Source of the DNA: Favolaschia claudopus
Taxonomy: Eukaryota > Basidiomycota > Agaricomycetes > Agaricales > Mycenaceae
Assembly: GCA_037176885.1 (NCBI GenBank)
Contig: JAWWNJ010000034.1
Location: 1 to 64,000 of the forward strand
Direction: 5' to 3'
DNA length: 64,000 nucleotides
This document shows, piece after piece, positions 1 to 11,463 of the stretch. The position numbers were made by a program, and so were the translations under genes. Below the pieces are notes generated by a model. That model was not told the DNA's origin. It did no database searches and saw only the letters and a list, made by a program, of their open reading frames with translations. The number at the start of each line of letters is the position of its first letter. Position 1 is the first letter of the stretch.

Positions 1-179
1 ACCCTAACCCTAACCCTAACCCTAACCCTAACCCTAACCCTAACCCTAACCCTAACCCTAACCCTAACCCTAACCCTAACCCTAACCCTAACCCTAACCC
101 TAACCCTAACCCTAACCCTAACCCTAACCCTAACCCTAACCCTAACCCTAACCCTAACCCTAACCCTAACCCTAACCCT
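1..179. repeat. Telomere, (CCCTAA)n
   Basis: About 30 uninterrupted copies of CCCTAA run from base 1 to about 178 and then pass directly into the subtelomeric repeat at ggcagctgtgag. The C-rich strand reading inward marks a left chromosome end with TTAGGG-type telomeres. The same ggcagctgtgag sequence lies inside the array near 2890 and 5600, so the telomere caps an ordinary point of the tandem repeat with only a few bases of overlap at the join. Confidence 0.98.
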
Positions 180-1208
180 GGCAGCTGTGAGCGGCTAGTT
201 CGCCGATGTCTTGCTGCTTTCCGTTGTTAACCCGTACACTGCCTTGCTGGATTGTGTGCTCTTCGATTTCCTTTCCGAAGCTGCCGAAAAATTTTTGGAT
301 TTTGGTGGATTCCGTCGGGGGAGTGGGGTCGCTAACCTTAACGTCCGTGCTCTTGGGTTGTCGCCAACCTTAACGTCTCTGCTCTGGTGTTGCCTTGCTG
401 GATTCCGTATAGCTTCGATCGATCGGTGTGTTTGGGTTTACGCAGTGTCTATACCTGTTGAAGTCAATATCCCTAAACCTTGTCAAGACACCAGAGACCT
501 GTAATGCGTGGTTTTGAAGGCCTATCAGTGAGACATATTCAGTGGATGTAGTGCACTTGTGTCTGCATGCAAACGGCCGTATATATTCAATGTGTCCCTG
601 TACTTGAGTACCTTTGTGATGTTCGACTCACTCGATCACTATCAGCCCTTGTAGCCCTGTTCAAACGCTTCAATTCGAGCCTATACCCAAGGCAATCGGT
701 GCACAATTGACTGCGCTATCAGAGTTTCGGTTTTCGCAGTACGACTTGTGTTCGAGGCAATATATCCTGGGAACGGGACCTGTCAGGGCATTCGCGGTGA
801 TACTACCATGGTTTGTAAGCCATTTGGGACATATTTGGTTCTAACAATGATTTCGTGCACCGCCAAACCGGTGACTATAATAATGATTTTAGTTGGCATT
901 TATTATAAGGGTTCCTCTGCCATTATAATAATTCGTTCCAGTGTTTGGGTTGGCTGGGAGGGTACGTTTCTGTTGCATTCATTATAACGCTTTGCTGTCG
1001 GCTATAAGGAGTGTCTTCAATTTGTTGTTGGCAGTGGATTCCAGGGTGGCAGTGGATTCCACCCATTTGAGGCGGCTTTTCACAAGGTGGCAGTGGATTC
1101 CACTGAGTTCGAGGACATTTTCACAAAGTGGCAGTGGATTCCGCTCAATTGAGTGGGCCGTTTCAAAGTCTGGCAGTGGATTCCCATGGATTCGGGGACC
1201 AGTTGCAC

Positions 1209-1244
1209 GGAATTGAGCTCTGAATTCCCCGTTACCGTAGCTAG
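1209..1244 (+). mobile_element. Helitron-like 3' terminus 1
   Basis: Imperfect 20-bp palindrome GGAATTGAGCTCTGAATTCC (1209-1228), a 12-nt tail ccgttaccgtag, then CTAG (1241-1244). Copies with the same coordinates in the unit lie at 3919-3954 and 6629-6664. Five iterons containing GTGGATTCC precede it (about 1040-1190). Confidence 0.65.
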
Positions 1245-1356
1245 GTCTTGGGGTGAATTCCAGTGGTTTCAGAGGGTGAATCACAATCTTGGGCTGAATT
1301 CCCTCCCACGGTGTCGACCTTGGGCTGAATTCCCTCGTTCCAGGAGCCTCTTTCAC

Positions 1357-1392
1357 GGAATCCGTCGACGGATTCCCCATTACCGTAGCTAG
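1357..1392 (+). mobile_element. Helitron-like 3' terminus 2
   Basis: Perfect 20-bp palindrome GGAATCCGTCGACGGATTCC (1357-1376), 12-nt tail ccattaccgtag, then CTAG (1389-1392). It recurs at 4067-4102. Upstream iterons are of the gggctgaattcc type. The base after CTAG begins gatgatactcac, a sequence that continues uninterrupted from other DNA at about 8199. Confidence 0.65.
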
Positions 1393-2067
1393 GATGATAC
1401 TCACTAGGCAGCCTGGGTTGATTGCCTGCTATCTTACTTCTTGATGCATGGTTGACTGTTGCCATGTACACTTGAGTACGTCCTTCTGTTCACTCGGTGC
1501 CCCGTGATTTCCTTTACGAAGGCGGGGAGGTTTGAGTGGCTAGTTCGCCAATGTCTTGCTGGATTCCGTTGCTAACCAGTGCATTGCCCTGCTGGATTGC
1601 TTGGTCCGCGGTTTCCTTTCCGAAGCTGCCGAAAAAATTTTATATTCTGGTGAATTCCGTCGGGGGAGTGGGACCACTAACCTTAACGTCCGTGTTGTGG
1701 TGTTGTCGCAAACCTTAACGTCCGTGCTTGGGGGGTTGCCTTGTGCATTCCGTATGGCTTGGATCGCAGTGTTTGGCCAAGTCGGGAATGTCAGGTGACC
1801 TGCGACTCGATCGATGATGACAATATCTTATAGCCCTGCTTAAACGCTTCAATTCGAGCCTATACCCAAGCCAATCGGTGCTCAACTGATCGCCGTAGTC
1901 AGGATTCGGTCCAAGCTGTACGGTTTCCATCCAAGTCAATATAGCACGTCAACGAGACCTGTTCGGGCATTTGCGGTGACACTAGGCTGATTCCCAGGCT
2001 ATTTGGCACCCTTTTGGTTTCCACCATTTTTTCCCGATGGCTTGAGTCGGCTGTTCAATCACATTTC

Positions 2068-2093
2068 TTATAAGCCTTGGCTCTGGCTTATAA
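2068..2093. repeat. TTATAAGCC/GGCTTATAA hairpin, typical of each module
   Basis: A 9-bp perfect inverted repeat (2068-2076 and 2085-2093) with an 8-nt loop. It recurs at 4778-4803 and, with small changes, near 8872, 9373 and 12188. Around each copy further TTATAAGG/CCTTATAA motifs are scattered over about 150 bp. Function unknown. Confidence 0.7.
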
Positions 2094-2366
2094 TTTTTTT
2101 TGGCAGTGAGTCGCAATTCTTATAAGGCCTTGCTGTTGAGTATAAGACTCGGTTTGTTTTGTCGTCGTTCCTTTTAGTCAGTGGTGAGTGCTTATAATTA
2201 TTTTGAGTCAAGCAGACGATTGCGGTGTGTTGATTCGATTGGGCTGGATTCCAGGTCTTGGGGTGAATTCCAGTGGTTTCAGAGGGTGAATCACAATCTT
2301 GGGCTGAATTCCCTCCCACGGTGTCGACCTTGGGCTGAATTCCCTCGTTCCAGGAGCCTCTTTCAC

Positions 2367-2402
2367 GGAATCCGTCGACGGATTCCCCATTACCGTAGCT
2401 AG
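2367..2402 (+). mobile_element. Helitron-like 3' terminus 3
   Basis: Same palindrome and tail as terminus 2 (palindrome 2367-2386, CTAG 2399-2402), repeated at 5077-5112. The following sequence starts TCTT, which would fit either a T target base or a 5'-TC start of a next element. Confidence 0.65.
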
Positions 2403-2514
2403 TCTTTTGCCCCTCCGAATTGGGTGTTCTGCCCTATTCCGACGTGTTCTGCCCTATTCCCTCCCACGCTGTCTGTGCCTATGCGAATCCCAGTGGTTTG
2501 AGGACCCTGTGCAT

Positions 2515-2550
2515 GGAATAGGGCACCCTATTCTCCATTACCGTAGCTAG
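2515..2550 (+). mobile_element. Helitron-like 3' terminus 4
   Basis: Palindrome GGAATAGGGCACCCTATTCT (2515-2534), 12-nt tail ccattaccgtag, CTAG (2547-2550), repeated at 5225-5260. Two upstream iterons tgccctattcc (about 2430-2460) match the right arm of this palindrome. The next bases are again TCTT. Confidence 0.65.
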
Positions 2551-2889
2551 TCTTGCTACATCCGCCTCCGCATTCCAAGCAATATCACCAAGGCTTTGCT
2601 CCATTACAATGCATTGACTCGGACCCTTGGTATATGGGCTCAATGGTGTTCACTTGCCTGGCTGAACACAGTCTCCTATTGTATTGACTCAATTGAACAC
2701 TATAAGGCTGTGGTCGTATTGGGTACTATTCTGGCCTTATAATAATGGTTGACTCTCACTGAATGTCTGTACTGTTTGAAGTGTTGTATTGAGGCTCTGT
2801 GCTATCTGGCCTTATAATGGTTGGTTGCTACTGCTTGAGTACGTCTCTTCCCTCACTCCGATGACCTTGGTTTCCTTTACGTTCTAGCG

Positions 2890-5599
2890 GGCAGCTGTGA
2901 GCGGCTAGTTCGCCGATGTCTTGCTGCTTTCCGTTGTTAACCCGTACACTGCCTTGCTGGATTGTGTGCTCTTCGATTTCCTTTCCGAAGCTGCCGAAAA
3001 ATTTTTGGATTTTGGTGGATTCCGTCGGGGGAGTGGGGTCGCTAACCTTAACGTCCGTGCTCTTGGGTTGTCGCCAACCTTAACGTCTCTGCTCTGGTGT
3101 TGCCTTGCTGGATTCCGTATAGCTTCGATCGATCGGTGTGTTTGGGTTTACGCAGTGTCTATACCTGTTGAAGTCAATATCCCTAAACCTTGTCAAGACA
3201 CCAGAGACCTGTAATGCGTGGTTTTGAAGGCCTATCAGTGAGACATATTCAGTGGATGTAGTGCACTTGTGTCTGCATGCAAACGGCCGTATATATTCAA
3301 TGTGTCCCTGTACTTGAGTACCTTTGTGATGTTCGACTCACTCGATCACTATCAGCCCTTGTAGCCCTGTTCAAACGCTTCAATTCGAGCCTATACCCAA
3401 GGCAATCGGTGCACAATTGACTGCGCTATCAGAGTTTCGGTTTTCGCAGTACGACTTGTGTTCGAGGCAATATATCCTGGGAACGGGACCTGTCAGGGCA
3501 TTCGCGGTGATACTACCATGGTTTGTAAGCCATTTGGGACATATTTGGTTCTAACAATGATTTCGTGCACCGCCAAACCGGTGACTATAATAATGATTTT
3601 AGTTGGCATTTATTATAAGGGTTCCTCTGCCATTATAATAATTCGTTCCAGTGTTTGGGTTGGCTGGGAGGGTACGTTTCTGTTGCATTCATTATAACGC
3701 TTTGCTGTCGGCTATAAGGAGTGTCTTCAATTTGTTGTTGGCAGTGGATTCCAGGGTGGCAGTGGATTCCACCCATTTGAGGCGGCTTTTCACAAGGTGG
3801 CAGTGGATTCCACTGAGTTCGAGGACATTTTCACAAAGTGGCAGTGGATTCCGCTCAATTGAGTGGGCCGTTTCAAAGTCTGGCAGTGGATTCCCATGGA
3901 TTCGGGGACCAGTTGCACGGAATTGAGCTCTGAATTCCCCGTTACCGTAGCTAGGTCTTGGGGTGAATTCCAGTGGTTTCAGAGGGTGAATCACAATCTT
4001 GGGCTGAATTCCCTCCCACGGTGTCGACCTTGGGCTGAATTCCCTCGTTCCAGGAGCCTCTTTCACGGAATCCGTCGACGGATTCCCCATTACCGTAGCT
4101 AGGATGATACTCACTAGGCAGCCTGGGTTGATTGCCTGCTATCTTACTTCTTGATGCATGGTTGACTGTTGCCATGTACACTTGAGTACGTCCTTCTGTT
4201 CACTCGGTGCCCCGTGATTTCCTTTACGAAGGCGGGGAGGTTTGAGTGGCTAGTTCGCCAATGTCTTGCTGGATTCCGTTGCTAACCAGTGCATTGCCCT
4301 GCTGGATTGCTTGGTCCGCGGTTTCCTTTCCGAAGCTGCCGAAAAAATTTTATATTCTGGTGAATTCCGTCGGGGGAGTGGGACCACTAACCTTAACGTC
4401 CGTGTTGTGGTGTTGTCGCAAACCTTAACGTCCGTGCTTGGGGGGTTGCCTTGTGCATTCCGTATGGCTTGGATCGCAGTGTTTGGCCAAGTCGGGAATG
4501 TCAGGTGACCTGCGACTCGATCGATGATGACAATATCTTATAGCCCTGCTTAAACGCTTCAATTCGAGCCTATACCCAAGCCAATCGGTGCTCAACTGAT
4601 CGCCGTAGTCAGGATTCGGTCCAAGCTGTACGGTTTCCATCCAAGTCAATATAGCACGTCAACGAGACCTGTTCGGGCATTTGCGGTGACACTAGGCTGA
4701 TTCCCAGGCTATTTGGCACCCTTTTGGTTTCCACCATTTTTTCCCGATGGCTTGAGTCGGCTGTTCAATCACATTTCTTATAAGCCTTGGCTCTGGCTTA
4801 TAATTTTTTTTGGCAGTGAGTCGCAATTCTTATAAGGCCTTGCTGTTGAGTATAAGACTCGGTTTGTTTTGTCGTCGTTCCTTTTAGTCAGTGGTGAGTG
4901 CTTATAATTATTTTGAGTCAAGCAGACGATTGCGGTGTGTTGATTCGATTGGGCTGGATTCCAGGTCTTGGGGTGAATTCCAGTGGTTTCAGAGGGTGAA
5001 TCACAATCTTGGGCTGAATTCCCTCCCACGGTGTCGACCTTGGGCTGAATTCCCTCGTTCCAGGAGCCTCTTTCACGGAATCCGTCGACGGATTCCCCAT
5101 TACCGTAGCTAGTCTTTTGCCCCTCCGAATTGGGTGTTCTGCCCTATTCCGACGTGTTCTGCCCTATTCCCTCCCACGCTGTCTGTGCCTATGCGAATCC
5201 CAGTGGTTTGAGGACCCTGTGCATGGAATAGGGCACCCTATTCTCCATTACCGTAGCTAGTCTTGCTACATCCGCCTCCGCATTCCAAGCAATATCACCA
5301 AGGCTTTGCTCCATTACAATGCATTGACTCGGACCCTTGGTATATGGGCTCAATGGTGTTCACTTGCCTGGCTGAACACAGTCTCCTATTGTATTGACTC
5401 AATTGAACACTATAAGGCTGTGGTCGTATTGGGTACTATTCTGGCCTTATAATAATGGTTGACTCTCACTGAATGTCTGTACTGTTTGAAGTGTTGTATT
5501 GAGGCTCTGTGCTATCTGGCCTTATAATGGTTGGTTGCTACTGCTTGAGTACGTCTCTTCCCTCACTCCGATGACCTTGGTTTCCTTTACGTTCTAGCG
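2890..5599. repeat. Subtelomeric array A, unit 2 (2,710 bp)
   Basis: Second full copy of the 2,710-bp unit, apparently identical to 180-2889. The lack of divergence points to recent unequal exchange, gene conversion or replication-based amplification next to the telomere. An assembly collapse or expansion cannot be excluded without long reads. Confidence 0.93.
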
Positions 5600-6664
5600 G
5601 GCAGCTGTGAGCGGCTAGTTCGCCGATGTCTTGCTGCTTTCCGTTGTTAACCCGTACACTGCCTTGCTGGATTGTGTGCTCTTCGATTTCCTTTCCGAAG
5701 CTGCCGAAAAATTTTTGGATTTTGGTGGATTCCGTCGGGGGAGTGGGGTCGCTAACCTTAACGTCCGTGCTCTTGGGTTGTCGCCAACCTTAACGTCTCT
5801 GCTCTGGTGTTGCCTTGCTGGATTCCGTATAGCTTCGATCGATCGGTGTGTTTGGGTTTACGCAGTGTCTATACCTGTTGAAGTCAATATCCCTAAACCT
5901 TGTCAAGACACCAGAGACCTGTAATGCGTGGTTTTGAAGGCCTATCAGTGAGACATATTCAGTGGATGTAGTGCACTTGTGTCTGCATGCAAACGGCCGT
6001 ATATATTCAATGTGTCCCTGTACTTGAGTACCTTTGTGATGTTCGACTCACTCGATCACTATCAGCCCTTGTAGCCCTGTTCAAACGCTTCAATTCGAGC
6101 CTATACCCAAGGCAATCGGTGCACAATTGACTGCGCTATCAGAGTTTCGGTTTTCGCAGTACGACTTGTGTTCGAGGCAATATATCCTGGGAACGGGACC
6201 TGTCAGGGCATTCGCGGTGATACTACCATGGTTTGTAAGCCATTTGGGACATATTTGGTTCTAACAATGATTTCGTGCACCGCCAAACCGGTGACTATAA
6301 TAATGATTTTAGTTGGCATTTATTATAAGGGTTCCTCTGCCATTATAATAATTCGTTCCAGTGTTTGGGTTGGCTGGGAGGGTACGTTTCTGTTGCATTC
6401 ATTATAACGCTTTGCTGTCGGCTATAAGGAGTGTCTTCAATTTGTTGTTGGCAGTGGATTCCAGGGTGGCAGTGGATTCCACCCATTTGAGGCGGCTTTT
6501 CACAAGGTGGCAGTGGATTCCACTGAGTTCGAGGACATTTTCACAAAGTGGCAGTGGATTCCGCTCAATTGAGTGGGCCGTTTCAAAGTCTGGCAGTGGA
6601 TTCCCATGGATTCGGGGACCAGTTGCACGGAATTGAGCTCTGAATTCCCCGTTACCGTAGCTAG
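5600..6664. repeat. Subtelomeric array A, unit 3 (partial, 1,065 bp)
   Basis: Third copy, identical to the first 1,065 bp of the unit. It stops exactly at the CTAG of a palindrome-plus-tail terminus (6661-6664). The next base begins a different, diverged module (cttcgatcggc), so the inner edge of the array coincides with an element-like end and not with a random point. Confidence 0.92.
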
Positions 6665-7484
6665 CTTCGATCGGCATGTTCGGTGCTTGTATTGTTTACG
6701 CAGTGTCTGTACTGTCTGAAGTCAATATGCCTAAACCTTGCCAGGACACCAGAGCCTTGTAATGCGTGGTGCTGAAGGCCTATAAGTGGGACATATTCAG
6801 TTGATGCAGTGCCCTTGTGTCTGCACGCAAATGACCGTATATATTCAACGCGTCCCCATACCTGAGTACCTCTGTGATGTTCGATTCACCCGATGATAGT
6901 ACACCCTTCTAGCCCCATTCAAACGCTTCAATTCGAGCCTACAACCAAGGCAATCGGTGCACAATTGACTCCGCTATCAGAGTTTCGGTTTTTTGCCTAC
7001 GATTTCCGTTCGAGGCCATATAGCAAGTCAACGAGACCTGTCAGGGCATTCGCGGTGACACTACCATGGTTTGTAAGCCAGTTGGGACATATTTGGTTCC
7101 AGCAATATTTTTCTGCACCGTCATTATAGTGCTAGAGCGTTGACTATAATAATGATTTTTAATTGGCATTTATTATAAGGCCTCGTGTGCCATTATAATA
7201 ATTCGTTTGGGTGTTTGGGCTGGCTGGGAGGGTTTCCTTTGAGTTGCATTTATTATAAGGCTTGGCTTTGGGCTATAAGAGTTGAGTTCGTTCCGTTTTT
7301 TCTTTTAGTCGGTCGCTGGTGCTTATATTTTTTTTCCACACAGGAAGTTCCAGGGACTTGTGTCAATCGCCCAGAATTCCACAGTCTGCCGGCATCTGGG
7401 GGGTGTTTGAAATGATTCGCCCAGAATTCCCTCCCACGCTGTCTATTTCGCCCAGAATTCCACTGTTTTCGGGCCCTGTTGGCA

Positions 7485-7520
7485 GGAATTCTGCGCAGAA
7501 TTCCCGGGTAAGATAGCTAG
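7485..7520 (+). mobile_element. Helitron-like 3' terminus 5
   Basis: Perfect palindrome GGAATTCTGCGCAGAATTCC (7485-7504), 12-nt tail cgggtaagatag, CTAG (7517-7520). Iterons cgcccagaattcc precede it and match the palindrome arm gcagaattcc. Confidence 0.65.
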
Positions 7521-7555
7521 GAATTAGGCCCCTAATTCCCGGGGAAGATATCTAG
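7520..7555 (+). mobile_element. Solo Helitron-like terminus (hairpin and tail only)
   Basis: Directly after the previous CTAG stands a second near-palindrome, GGAATTAGGCCCCTAATTCC (7520-7539), with its own 12-nt tail cggggaagatat and CTAG (7552-7555). It shares one G with the upstream end and has no body of its own. Confidence 0.6.
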
Positions 7556-7661
7556 GTCCAATTTCGCCTTTGCACACTGATGAGCTGTGGATTACTCCCA
7601 CGACGCTATGGATTCCTCCCACGGAGCCGTGGATTCCGGTGCTTTGGGGCACCTGTTGCAC

Positions 7662-7697
7662 GGAATTGAGCTCTCAATTCTCGGGTAAGATAGCTAG
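7662..7697 (+). mobile_element. Helitron-like 3' terminus 6
   Basis: Palindrome GGAATTGAGCTCTCAATTCT (7662-7681), tail cgggtaagatag, CTAG (7694-7697). Same palindrome as at 9691 but with the other tail class, so palindromes and tails have been reshuffled. Confidence 0.65.
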
Positions 7698-8117
7698 GCT
7701 TTGAGTGCAAGGCATTGAGAATACCCAGATGCATTCAATGCTTACGACCGACTTGCGTTCAAAGGCGGTATTCAAGTCGGTATCCTGCTTGAGTGCCTCA
7801 ATGCCCTCGGATTTTCCCGCCAAGCATATAGCCTTATAATGCTGCTCAAATGCTTCGTTCCGAGCCTATACCCAAGGCAACGAGTGGCTAGTTGAGTCCG
7901 GTACGTTGTGTTTGACTTGGCTACAATTGCCGGTCAGCAGAGTCTGTTCGCTATTGGAGACTCAAACACAGCCTTTTGAAGGCCAACACCCTTGCCCGCT
8001 ATGAGACATTGATGCTCCTTATAGCTGCTCAGACGGATGTAGTTGTGGCGATACAAGTTGGCTTGGTGCGGGGTCGTTTTGTAGAAATCAAAACTGCAAG
8101 GCAAGCAGCTGCTCTGA

Positions 8118-8184
8118 CTCAGAGTGGCTCAGTGGGTAGAGCACTCCGAATGTGTTCGACAGGGTCAGACTGTGTTGATCACCT
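8118..8184 (+). ncRNA. tRNA-like / SINE-head-like sequence
   Basis: TGGCTCAGTGGG (8125-8136) fits the Pol III A-box consensus, and GCTC/GAGC (8127-8130 and 8139-8142) forms a normal D-arm. A weak T-arm-like tgtgttgatcac lies at 8171-8182. The anticodon arm does not pair, so it is not a functional tRNA. It is better read as a tRNA-derived remnant or a chance-preserved A/B-box promoter in the repeat. Confidence 0.4.
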
Positions 8185-9173
8185 TGTTGTTGCAAGGGAT
8201 GATACTCACTAGGCAGACCGGGTTGATTGCCTGCTACCGTACATCTTGATGTGTTGCTGTCCATTGCCTTGCCCACTTGAGTACGTCGCTCTGTTCATCC
8301 CAGTCACCCGCGATGTCCTTTACGAAGGCGGGGAGGTTTGAGTGGCTAGTTCGCCAATGCCTTCCTGGATTGCGTCATCTAACCCGTGCATTGCCTTGCT
8401 GGATTGCTTGGTCCGCGGTTTCCTTTCCGAAGCTGCCGAAAAAATTTATATTCTGGTGGATTCCGTCGGGGGAGTGGGACTACTAACCTTAACGTCCGTG
8501 CTGGGTAGCTGTCCCAAACCTTAACGTCCGTGCTTGGGGGTTGCCTTGTGTATTCCGTATGGCTTCGAAACGCAGTGTTTGACCGAGTCGTAAATGTCAG
8601 GTGACCTGCGGCTCAATCGATGATGACCTAATCTTATAGTCCTCGTCAAACGCTTCCATTCGAGCCTACAACCAAGGCAATCGGTGCTCAATTGACTGCG
8701 CTGTTGCAGTTTCGCTTTTCGCCTTACGATTTCGGTTCAAGTCAATATAGCACGTCAACGAGACCTGTTTGGGCATTTGCGGTGATACTAGGCTGATTCC
8801 CAGGCTATTTGACACCCTTTTGGTTTCCACCATTTTTTCCCGATGGCTTGAGTCGGCTGTTCAATCGCATTTCTTATAAGCCTTGGCTTTGGCTTATAAT
8901 TTTTTTGGGCAGTGAGTCGCAATTCTTATAAGGCCTGGCTGGTGACTATAATTTCTTCCACATCCATTATAAGGGCTTGGAGTCATCTATAAGTTTCTGT
9001 TCACATTTTCGAGTTGGCTCTCGGATTTTTGGTGGATTCCAGCAGGTGGCGTGGATTCCAGTAGGTGGTGCGGATTCCGCCAAATCTGAGGGCATTTTCA
9101 CAAAGGTGGCATGGATTCCCTCCCACGCTGCCAAAGGTGGTGTGGATTCCACTGGTTTTGGAGCCTATTTCAC

Positions 9174-9209
9174 GGAATTCAGGCCTGCATTCCCGGGTAA
9201 GATAGCTAG
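9174..9209 (+). mobile_element. Helitron-like 3' terminus 7
   Basis: Near-palindrome GGAATTCAGGCCTGCATTCC (9174-9193), tail cgggtaagatag, CTAG (9206-9209). It is the left boundary of duplication B. Confidence 0.65.
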
Positions 9210-9690
9210 GATTCGGTCCAAGCTGTACGGTTTCCATCCAAGTCAATATAGCACGTCAACGAGACCTATTCGGGCATTTGCGGTGACACTAGGGTGATTC
9301 GTAAGCTATTTGGCACCCTTTTGGTTTCCACCATCTTTTCCCGATGCCTTGAGTCAGCTGTTCAATCGCATTTCTTATAAGCCTTGACTTTGGCTTATAA
9401 TTTTTTTGGGCAGTGACTCGCAATTCTTATAAGGCCTTGCTTTGGGCTATAAGAGTCGGTTTCTTTTGTCGTTCCTTTTAGTCAGTGGTGAGTGCTTATA
9501 ATTATTTTGTGATTCCTTATGAGTGAGGGCAGATTCGACTGCGCTGTGGATTCCGGTGTGAGCTATGGATTCCGGCAATCTGAGGTCCAATTTCGCCTTT
9601 GCACACTGATGAGCTGTGGATTCCTCCCACGACGCTATGGATTCCTCCCACGGAGCCGTGGATTCCGGTGGTTTGGGGCACCTGTTGCAC

Positions 9691-9726
9691 GGAATTGAGC
9701 TCTCAATTCTCCGTTACCGTAGCTAG
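9691..9726 (+). mobile_element. Helitron-like 3' terminus 8
   Basis: Palindrome GGAATTGAGCTCTCAATTCT (9691-9710), tail ccgttaccgtag, CTAG (9723-9726), followed by TCTT. Duplicated at 12506-12541. Confidence 0.65.
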
Positions 9727-11100
9727 TCTTTCTGGATTCCCCTCTGCATTCCAAGCTATATCACCAAGGCTTTGCTCCATTCCAATGCATTGACTCTGGC
9801 TATTGGTACACGGGCTCAACGGGGTTCACTGGGCTGGTTCAACACAGTCTTGTATTGTATTGACTCGATCGAATACTATAAGGCTCTGGCTGTGTTGGTG
9901 TACTATTCTGGCCTTATAGTAATGGTTGACCTCCACTGAATGTCTGCACTGTTTAAAGTGTTGGATTGAGGCTCTGTGGTCTCTGGCCTTATAATGGTTG
10001 GTCGCTACTTGAATACGTCTCTTCCTGCACTCCGATGACCATGGTTTCCTTTACGATAGCGGGGAGGTATGAGTGGCTAGTTCGCCAATGTCTTGCTGCA
10101 TTCCGTTGTTAACCCGTACACTGCCTTGCTGGATTGTGTGCCCTTCGATTTCCTTTCCGAAGCTGCTGAAAAAATTTTGGATTTTGGTGGATTCCGTCAG
10201 GGGAGTGGGGTCGCTAACCTTAACCTCCGTGCTGTTGGGTTGTCGCCAACCTTAACGTCTCTGCTCTGGTCTTGCCTTGCTGGATTCCGTATAGCTTCGA
10301 TCGGCGTGTTTGGGTCCTCGCAGTGTCTATACCCGTTGAAGTCGATATCCCTAAACCTTGCCAGGACACCAGAGACCTGTAATGCGTGGTTTTGAAGGCC
10401 TATCAGTGAGATGTATTCAATTGATGCAGTGCATTTGTGTCTGCACGCAAATGGCTGTATATATTCTACACGTCCCAGTACCTGAGTACCCTTGTGACGT
10501 TCGATTCACCCGATGGTAGTCCACCCTTATAGCCCCATTCAAACGCTTCAATTAGAGCCCACAACCATGGCAATCGGTAGAGAATTGACTCCACTGTCAG
10601 AGTTTCGGTTTTTTGCCTACGATTTCCGTTCGAGACCACATAGCACGTCAACGAGACCTGTCAGGGCATTCGCGGTGACTCTACCATGGTTTGTAAGCCA
10701 TTTGGGACATATTTGGTTCCAGCAATATTTTTCTGCGCCGTCATTATAGTGCTAGAGCGTTGACTATAATAATGATTTTCAATTGGCATCAATTATAAGG
10801 GCTCGTGTGCCATTATAATAATTCGTTTCGGTGTTTGGGTTGGCTGGGAGGGTTTCCTTTGAGTTGCATTTATTATAAGGCTCGGCTTTGGGCTATAAGA
10901 GTTGAGTTCGTTCCGTTCCTTTTAGTCGGTCGCTAGTGCTTATATTTTTTTCCACACAGGTGATTGCAGGGACTTGTGTCAATCGCCCAGAATTCCACAG
11001 TCTGCTGGCATTTGGGGGGTGTTTGAAATGATTCGCCCAGAATTCCCTCCCACGCTGTCTATTTCGCCCAGAATTCCACTGTTTTCGGGCCCTGTTGGCA

Positions 11101-11136
11101 GGAATTCTGCGCAGAATTCCCGGGTAAGATAGCTAG
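11101..11136 (+). mobile_element. Helitron-like 3' terminus 9
   Basis: Perfect palindrome GGAATTCTGCGCAGAATTCC (11101-11120), tail cgggtaagatag, CTAG (11133-11136). Duplicated at 13916-13951, where it closes block B. Confidence 0.65.
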
Positions 11137-11463
11137 ATTAAGCCACCCATGACCCACCATTGTAGGCCTATTCAAACGCTTCAATTCAAGCCTACAACCG
11201 TGGCAATCGGTGCATAACTGCCAAAGATACGGTGATTCCGGTTGGATTGACTGACTTGGATCTATCTATGTCGCTATTGAGACCTATTGGTCAGTTGTTG
11301 GAGACTCAAACACAGCCCTTGAAGGCCAGTAGTCGTGCCTGCTATGAGCCATCTCCGTTCCTTATAGCTGCTCAGCCGGAGGTATTTGCTGTGATACAAC
11401 TTGGCTTGGTGCGGGGTCGTTTTGTAGAAATCAAAACTGCAAGGCAAGCAGTTGCTGCTCTGA

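Larger units (their letters stand above)
180..2889. repeat. Subtelomeric array A, unit 1 (2,710 bp)
   Basis: First full copy of a 2,710-bp unit that recurs at 2890 and 5600 with no difference that I could find by eye. The unit is composite. It contains two diverged copies of one basic module, each with a cgctagttcgcc-type start region, a segment with two AACCTTAACGTC motifs, a TTATAA-rich segment, GGATTCC/GAATTCC iterons, and a palindrome plus CTAG end. Two extra 3' tails also end in CTAG. Short open frames occur (for example 97 aa at 211-504), but they are not conserved as proteins between modules, so I treat the unit as non-coding. Confidence 0.93.
6665..9209. repeat. Subtelomeric mosaic of diverged modules
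   Basis: Three or four pieces of the same module family joined head to tail. They carry the TTATAA-rich segments (about 7130-7280 and 8870-8990), GAATTCC or GGATTCC iterons, and four palindrome/12-nt/CTAG ends (7485-7520, 7520-7555, 7662-7697, 9174-9209). Sequence between 7700 and 8200 is found only here and near 11230-11530, and it contains a tRNA-like stretch. No supportable protein gene is present. Confidence 0.85.

Noticed and set aside
300..420. AACCTTAACG motifs as internal telomere repeats
   Set aside because: Only two degenerate TTAACC-like matches per module, not in tandem; similarity to TTAGGG repeats is too weak.
211..504. 97-codon frame repeated in each array A unit (also 80-140-codon frames in the subtelomere)
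   Set aside because: The frames recur only because the DNA repeats are identical. In diverged modules the corresponding frames change length and register, and no motif is recognisable.
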